Assembly (NCBI GenBank): GCA_963680875.1
Contig: OY804585.1
Location: 24,694,186 to 24,758,185 of the forward strand
Length of the DNA stretch: 64,000 nucleotides
Direction: 5' to 3'
Origin: Bathymodiolus brooksi
Lineage: Eukaryota > Mollusca > Bivalvia > Mytilida > Modiolidae
Below the pieces are notes generated by a model, which searched no databases, was not told the DNA's origin, and saw only the letters and a list, made by a program, of their open reading frames with translations. Every line of letters begins with the position of its first letter. Position 1 is the stretch's first letter. Shown here piece after piece: positions 59,701-64,000 of this stretch. Both the position numbers and the translations under genes were made by a program.

Positions 59701-59943
59701 TTTAGTTTGGATCTTGTAAGTATGATTTATAAACAAGATTTTTAAGAAATAATGTGAAGATCCATAGCAATGTGCATGTTTCACAGTGTGTGAATTTAAC
59801 AGTAGACCGATGGCCCATGTCTGTGTTAAAATCATGCAGGTTTTTGTAAAATTATCTAAATTTTTTAGGCAAATTACTACAAAAACTGGTAGTTTCAGAC
59901 AAATGTGATTTTGTAGCGATTGATATTTGTACTTTTGATTTAG

Positions 59944-60048
59944 ATATTCTGACCAAGGTAATTCTAGAGTAGAAGAAATGAGCAGCCATCACATTTCAAC
60001 GAAACGGGTGAAACTGGAGAAATCGAGTTCATTTGTGAACCCATTTGA
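59944..60048 (+). pseudogene. Unrecognised multi-exon gene, exon a
   Basis: Exon-like segment with acceptor tttgatttag and donor ga|gtatgt. It reads RYSDQGNSRVEEMSSHHI, then STKRVKLEKSSSFVNPF and leaves two bases (GA) that join the T of the next exon to make an Asp codon. Any first methionine (59978) may be internal. No domain recognised. Classed with the following exons, the last of which has an in-frame stop. Confidence 0.45.
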
Positions 60049-60524
60049 GTATGTTCATTTTGTTAAAGATTAGACATATTCTACATTATGTTTATGGGTA
60101 ACATTGTCAATATTGTTCAACACAGTCACTCGTATAACAGTTTCCTATTAATTATTGTGGCTTGCATAGTGATACTACTAGTAGCAATATTATATAGGGA
60201 TCATGTTGGCTTCTGCGTCATCGTTACATTTTCATCAATCCACAAGCTGAAATGGCCAGTCCTCTTTAGCTACTTACGGGAATGAAACCAAACTGGGACA
60301 GAATTGACGCACGTCTGGCGCACCAAATTTTTTCCTGGAACTTTGATGTAATTTTGTCTCTTTATATTGGGTTGTGTAGATGTGTGCTGGATACATGTAT
60401 ATAGATTTAATATTATTTTGAAAAGCTTTTTCGATATAGAGCTGCACATCAGAACCATATAGCAAAATTTGTTTCGATATTATACACATACACTGTAATA
60501 AACAATTATTTTTTATTCTTACAG

Positions 60525-60614
60525 TCTCTCAATAGATATTACTGAAGAGGGCAGTGATGTTGGTGATGATTCTGACAATGGAGATTTTGAACCTAGCCTC
60601 AACTTCACTCTAAG
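60525..60614 (+). pseudogene. Unrecognised multi-exon gene, exon b (acidic)
   Basis: 90 nt between a good acceptor (ttttattcttacag) and donor AAG|GTTTGT. With the incoming GA it reads DLSIDITEEGSDVGDDSDNG then DFEPSLNFTL, an acidic linker. Its two trailing bases (AG) join the first base of the exon at 61222 to give Arg. Phase agreement over three exons supports a real transcript structure. Confidence 0.5.
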
Positions 60615-60716
60615 GTTTGTCATGTTAATTTCATATGTTTCAGTTGTAACTTACATACTTGAAATTTTGTCCTAATAACAGAACCATGCATGATCATATG
60701 TCATAGGAGCTTTATT

Positions 60717-60850
60717 ATACCCCCGCTACGCTGGAAGGGGGAGGGGGTATACTGTTTTACCTCTGTCCATCCGTTCGTCCCAAGATGTTCATAACATTTT
60801 TCTCAGTAATTATTTATGGCAGCAATCTGATATTTGATCATAGGCTTCAG
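60717..60850 (+). mobile_element. TATACCCCC-family repeat fragment
   Basis: The stretch tatacccccgctacgctgga + agggggagggggtatactg, then gttttacctctgtccatccg and aacatttttctcagtaatta. Same family as 55070-55473 and 63153-63470; truncated on the right. Confidence 0.65.
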
Positions 60851-60859
60851 AAGGGTCAA

Positions 60860-61060
60860 TCGAAAGTCGCAAACCTGCTGTGTTGTCCATGGTCAAGTCC
60901 GGTAGAAGTCCCATCCGATGAAGGGAAAGACATCAACAGCAAATGAAGATCAGGTCTGATTTGGGTAACAGACACCCTGTAACCATTGACCAGCTCGTGA
61001 TGCCTGCCGTAGAACTTCTTGAGGGATGACCACAACCTAAAATCTGTCTACAAATCACTC
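60860..61060 (-). pseudogene. Penelope-like element RT C-terminal fragment
   Basis: On the minus strand 'SSLKKFYGRHHELVNGYRVS' followed by VTQIRPDL matches the RT end seen at about 51540-51630 (RSLKKFIFRYQDLVEIYSVS). The fragment then runs into a non-homologous 3' part. It lies in the intron between exons b and the last exon of the unrecognised gene, antisense to it. Confidence 0.5.
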
Positions 61061-61221
61061 AAATCCTTCATAAAGTGGACTTGTAATGATATGTTTAGTT
61101 TGTCATTCACTATACATTCGAGATATTCATCTTGAATTGAAAGTTAGGGCTCCATAGATCATAATCTCAATTCTATTGTTTTATTCTTGTGAATTACATT
61201 GTATGTATTTTTCTACTTCAG

Positions 61222-61507
61222 GTGGCAGAGAAGTTACAACAAAAAGACAGCTAGATGGTCTGTGCAGCCTGTTAAAGCTGACAAGTCATATTCCTATGTT
61301 CCAAGACTATTAAGGGTCATCATTTGTATGAGACAGCAAGATAATGAAGGAATGAATTAACATGTGCAGTTGGAAGTAGATGATCCCAGAAGAATCTCGG
61401 TCCATCTTGCACCAATTCCACAACCTCCAACTCGGGATGATATTGTAGCATCTCAGAAATCCAGATTTGAAGACCAAGACAAAACAATTGACTATATTGT
61501 CGCATAA
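61222..61507 (+). pseudogene. Unrecognised multi-exon gene, last exon with internal TAA
   Basis: Acceptor ttctacttcag at 61221. Reads RWQRSYNKKTARWSVQPVKA, then DKSYSYVPRLLRVII and MRQQDNEGMN, a TAA at 61358-61360, and then in the same frame HVQLEVDDPRRISVHLAPIP, QPPTRDDIVASQKSRFED and a stop TAA at 61505-61507. The frame stays clean for 48 codons after the first stop, so that stop looks like a recent single change (CAA to TAA would restore reading). The basic WQR/TARW segment and Pro-rich tail resemble tails of uncharacterised, multicopy invertebrate proteins, but I cannot name the family. It may be a young pseudogene or a gene with a shortened product. Confidence 0.5.
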
Positions 61508-62194
61508 AATAAATTTAGATTGTCACTCTTTGTTTTTCCTGGTCTAACAGAAGTTCTGCACATTTAGAGCAGAAAAGTACCCAAGTCAGGATAATGGCCA
61601 TTACAAATTGTCCAATGCACAATAATGATAGCACTCAGTGTGTTGGTCTAGTTAGTACAAACCAGGACAACTTTTTAGAACCTCACAAGAAACATCTCTG
61701 CCAAGTTTGGTTAAATTCTGTTCGGCTGTTCTCAAGAAGAAGATGAAAATGTTGTTTCCCATAGGGTTTCAATGCAAACTTTGACCTCCGCTGGTGGCCA
61801 TTTTGAATTTTCAAATGGTGCAAACAGTAACAACACATGTTAAAGACATTCATAGGAATGTATATACCAGATTTCAATTCAATCCCTTCAGCGGTTCTTG
61901 AGAAGAAGTTTCTTGAAAATCGACCAATCAGAATTTTCAAAGTCACATGGTGGCTATGTTTTTTGACGAATCTGCACAAAAGTAACAACTCTTGTGTAGG
62001 ACCTCAAAGAAAACATCTCTGCCAAGTTTGGTTTTAAATTATATAAAAGACTGTCAGTCCATTTTAGAAGAAATTGTCAGTGCTGATAGAACAAAAAATA
62101 ATAATAAGATGGCAAAACTTTCAAATTAAATTTACAATTCCAACTGACCAACTTGTGAAATTAACAACTCATTAGGGTTGATTTATTTTTTATT
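61508..62194. other. Non-coding, with a degenerate ~150-bp repeat
   Basis: The stretches 'acatctctgccaagtttggt' + 'taaattctgttcggctgttc' (61690) and 'acatctctgccaagtttggt' (62012) bracket a repeat in the style of 39222 (protein-coding frames absent). Nothing else recognised. Confidence 0.5.
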
Positions 62195-62198
62195 TTTT

Positions 62199-62322
62199 GG
62201 TGTTTTAACGCCACTTTCAGCAATATTTCAGCTATATCATGGCGACCAGTTTTAGTGGTGGAGGAAGCCAGAGTACCCGGACAACCACCGACCATAGGGA
62301 AGCAAGTGGTAAACTTTATCAT
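62199..62322 (-). mobile_element. SINE family A fragment, antisense
   Basis: Inverse of the tail and core: ggtgttttaacgccactttc, agcaatatttcagctatatc, atggcgaccagttttagtgg, tggaggaagccagagtaccc. The tRNA head is missing. Confidence 0.7.
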
Positions 62323-62367
62323 TATAGGGTATATGGGATAAAATACAAAATATTTCATGAACAAGTT

Positions 62368-62631
62368 TTAATTAAATCGTCTAGGAATGAAACCCTTGTA
62401 TTGTCCATATAGATCAGGATACGTGTCCCTAATTTTCCAATTACAACAGCTTGGGACCACACGTCTGACCCCAGCTCCAAGTCGGCCATGTGCCCAAATG
62501 GTATACTGGCGGTAGGCTGCATACCTATTGGATCTGTTGTAATCCTCATCATGGGGCATTACTACAAGTTCCTCTCGAAACATTTTAGCAACCCCCAACA
62601 CTGCCTTATCAAGGACAATCCGATCAAAGTC
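62368..62631 (-). CDS. P2X7 C-terminal-like domain protein, terminal exon (partial)
   Basis: Terminal exon on the minus strand: acceptor ttattacag (plus-strand complement at 62632-62640), 87 codons and stop at 62368-62370. It reads [20 protein letters not shown], then [39 protein letters not shown] and DLYGQYKGF. The motifs R-Y-x-A-Y-R-Q-[YF]-x-x-W, G-R-L-G, R-x-V-[IV]-P-S-C and I-R-x-x-[YF]-P-x-x-x-G-x-Y-x-G-[YF] are those of the domain found at the C-terminus of the P2X7 receptor and, far more often, in stand-alone multicopy invertebrate proteins. The Cys/His-rich N-terminal half of the domain is not present here and would be in upstream exons at higher coordinates, which I did not find. 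It may be an intact last exon or an orphan. Confidence 0.72.
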   Translation of the reverse strand, partial: DFDRIVLDKAVLGVAKMFREELVVMPHDEDYNRSNRYAAYRQYTIWAHGRLGAGVRRVVPSCCNWKIRDTYPDLYGQYKGFIPRRFN

Positions 62632-62639
62632 CTGTAATA

Positions 62640-63092
62640 AAGACACGAGATTTAATAAAAACAGAGTAAAGACAGATGGTTATACATTCATCTAGAAAAA
62701 TGAGCTCTATTTAAAAAAAAAATATAATTCATTATAAGTGAAATAGTTTGCACAAATTCAGTTTAGAGAAATAAAAAAAGTCTTATTTGGAAGGAAAGAT
62801 TTTCTCGTGGGACTTTCTTATGACCACAGTTTTATTTCGTTTTTTGTTGGTATATGGGAGAACCATTTTGGTCTTGCAATTTTTTTTTATCAATTTACCC
62901 CTCAAGCTATTCAATTATAATTTTATGTTTTTTTTCCTAAAAATTATTTTGATTCTGAATCTTGAAGGAAAAAATTTGGCTGGACAGGAGAAAAAAATAT
63001 ATTCTGACTTGACATTTTCACAGTATAATCATATACTTGCCATGTTCACAGTATAATCATATACAAAATTTTGAAGAAAAAAAATTATTCCA
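62640..63092. other. Non-coding AT-rich sequence
   Basis: No exon recognised; contains duplicated 'cacagtataatcatata' (63019-63063). Confidence 0.45.
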
Positions 63093-63102
63093 GCACTTCG
63101 CC

Positions 63103-63525
63103 AATCTAATTAAAATTAGATCTACGCGCTTGCTCCCTATTTTAGATCTAATTATACCCCGGTCCCCGAAGGGGGAGGGGGGTATACTGTTTTACCTCTG
63201 TCCGTCCGTCCTTCCAAAATATTTTTCGTCACATTTTTCTCAGCAACTATTGATGGCAGAAATCTGATATTTGGTCACAAGCTTCACATAGGTATGCCAT
63301 ATCGTGGTAAGCGTTTTTGGAACCATCAGATTCCTACTTCCTGTTTGCCGACTTAGTTGGTTTGTATCCACATTGAACATATATGCACATTTTTCTCAAC
63401 AACTAATGATGGCAGAAATCTGGTATTTGGTCACAAGCTTCATATAGGTACCCCATATCATGGGAAGTGGCAGGGGTATCATAAGTGAGCATTATATCAC
63501 AGTTCACCTTGTTTTAATTAGATTG
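63103..63525. mobile_element. TIR element with 10-bp flanking direct repeats
   Basis: GCACTTCGCC stands directly on both sides (63093-63102, 63526-63535). The ends inside are AATCTAATTAAAA and TTTTAATTAGATT (inverse). The body contains the TATACCCC/GGGGGTATA-family sequence (63153-63470) with gttttacctctgtccgtccg and two 'gcagaaatctg.tatttggtcac' segments. No transposase. Confidence 0.7.
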
Positions 63526-63539
63526 GCACTTCGCCGGAA

Positions 63540-64000
63540 AATAAGAAAATATGATTTCTGTGGCGTCTGAAAAAAACATTTCTACGGCGAAAAAACGTGA
63601 CATAGCCCCCTTCAAGGTAAATGGTCAGTCCCATATTATTTTGCAGCAACTGTCTTGTGGAACTAGAAGTAAGGTCTCTTTTGTTTCTAATCCAACCCAA
63701 ATTTCTCTGAAACATTCCAGTCAATTAACAAATAAAACAACACTGGCTACGTCATTCGTTTTTATCAGACATGTATTTCACTGTGTTCTACATGTATGTC
63801 TCTGTTTTCATATTGTCGGTAAACTGGCTAAAATAAATTAATTTAACACGTGTATCAAAATCTCGGGAAACAACTTCATAACTTATAAGAAGAAAAAAAC
63901 TAATTTAGTTATTTTTAACGCCGGCAAAAATTTTCGATCGAAAATACGTAGTTGAGCTTGTCCCCATAGGGTGCCTCCTGGCATGTTTTCAATGGTTATC
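63540..64000. other. Non-coding to window end
   Basis: No recognised exon or repeat. A 96-codon open frame at 63551-63841 has no known domain. Confidence 0.4.

Noticed and set aside
61358..61360. Reassigned TAA codon (TAA read as Gln)
   Set aside because: Only two weakly supported exons would need it; TAA or TGA ends the well-supported SH3 and P2X7-like exons normally. Pseudogenisation is simpler.

Overview
The window is eukaryotic, AT-rich, intron-bearing and crowded with repeats. It looks like a mollusc genome, most likely a bivalve, judging by the abundance of tRNA-derived SINEs ending in a 'tagctgaaatattg...gtggcgttaaacacc' tail, many small TIR elements, Penelope-like and non-LTR retrotransposon remains, and an exon of the P2X7 C-terminal-like family that is multi-copy in such animals. 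The species cannot be fixed from sequence alone. No bacterial operons, CRISPR arrays or rRNA genes are present.

Region 1 (1-23706, + strand) holds the 3' end of one host gene. Five exons with matching phases and GT-AG borders (365-565, 987-1185, 20226-20500, a 21-nt microexon at 22074-22094, and 23527-23706 with the stop) encode a linker and two C-terminal SH3 domains. This layout resembles the C-terminus of the DNMBP(Tuba)/ARHGEF37/ARHGEF38 family of RhoGEF-BAR-SH3 scaffolds; the upstream exons lie outside the window. The intron 1186-20225 splits the first SH3 domain. It is 19 kb long because it contains a TIR-bounded element swollen by a 33-bp minisatellite (1235-3790) and a 15.8-kb array of a 90-bp satellite (3871-19688) with higher-order repeats.

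Region 2 (23707-37200) has downstream short tandem repeats, SINEs and a tandem segmental duplication (26874-29900 and 29901-36365). Comparing the two copies gives natural empty sites: copy 2 gained a 3.2-kb TIR element with an 8-bp target duplication, which itself carries a LINE, and a 263-bp MITE with a TAA duplication.

Region 3 (37200-50400) has no recognisable host gene apart from one SGNH-like fragment. It is a mosaic of MITEs, foldback repeats, a 300-bp-arm hairpin and a cluster of CGTGCC/GGCACG hairpins.

Region 4 (50400-57850) has a decayed Penelope-like reverse transcriptase, an endonuclease fragment, a 3'-truncated LINE and a CpG-dense cluster of transcription-factor-like motifs.

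Region 5 (57850-64000) has a ~390-bp tandem repeat, three phase-compatible exons of an unrecognised gene that carries an in-frame TAA, a second Penelope-like fragment, and a terminal exon of a P2X7-C-like gene on the minus strand.
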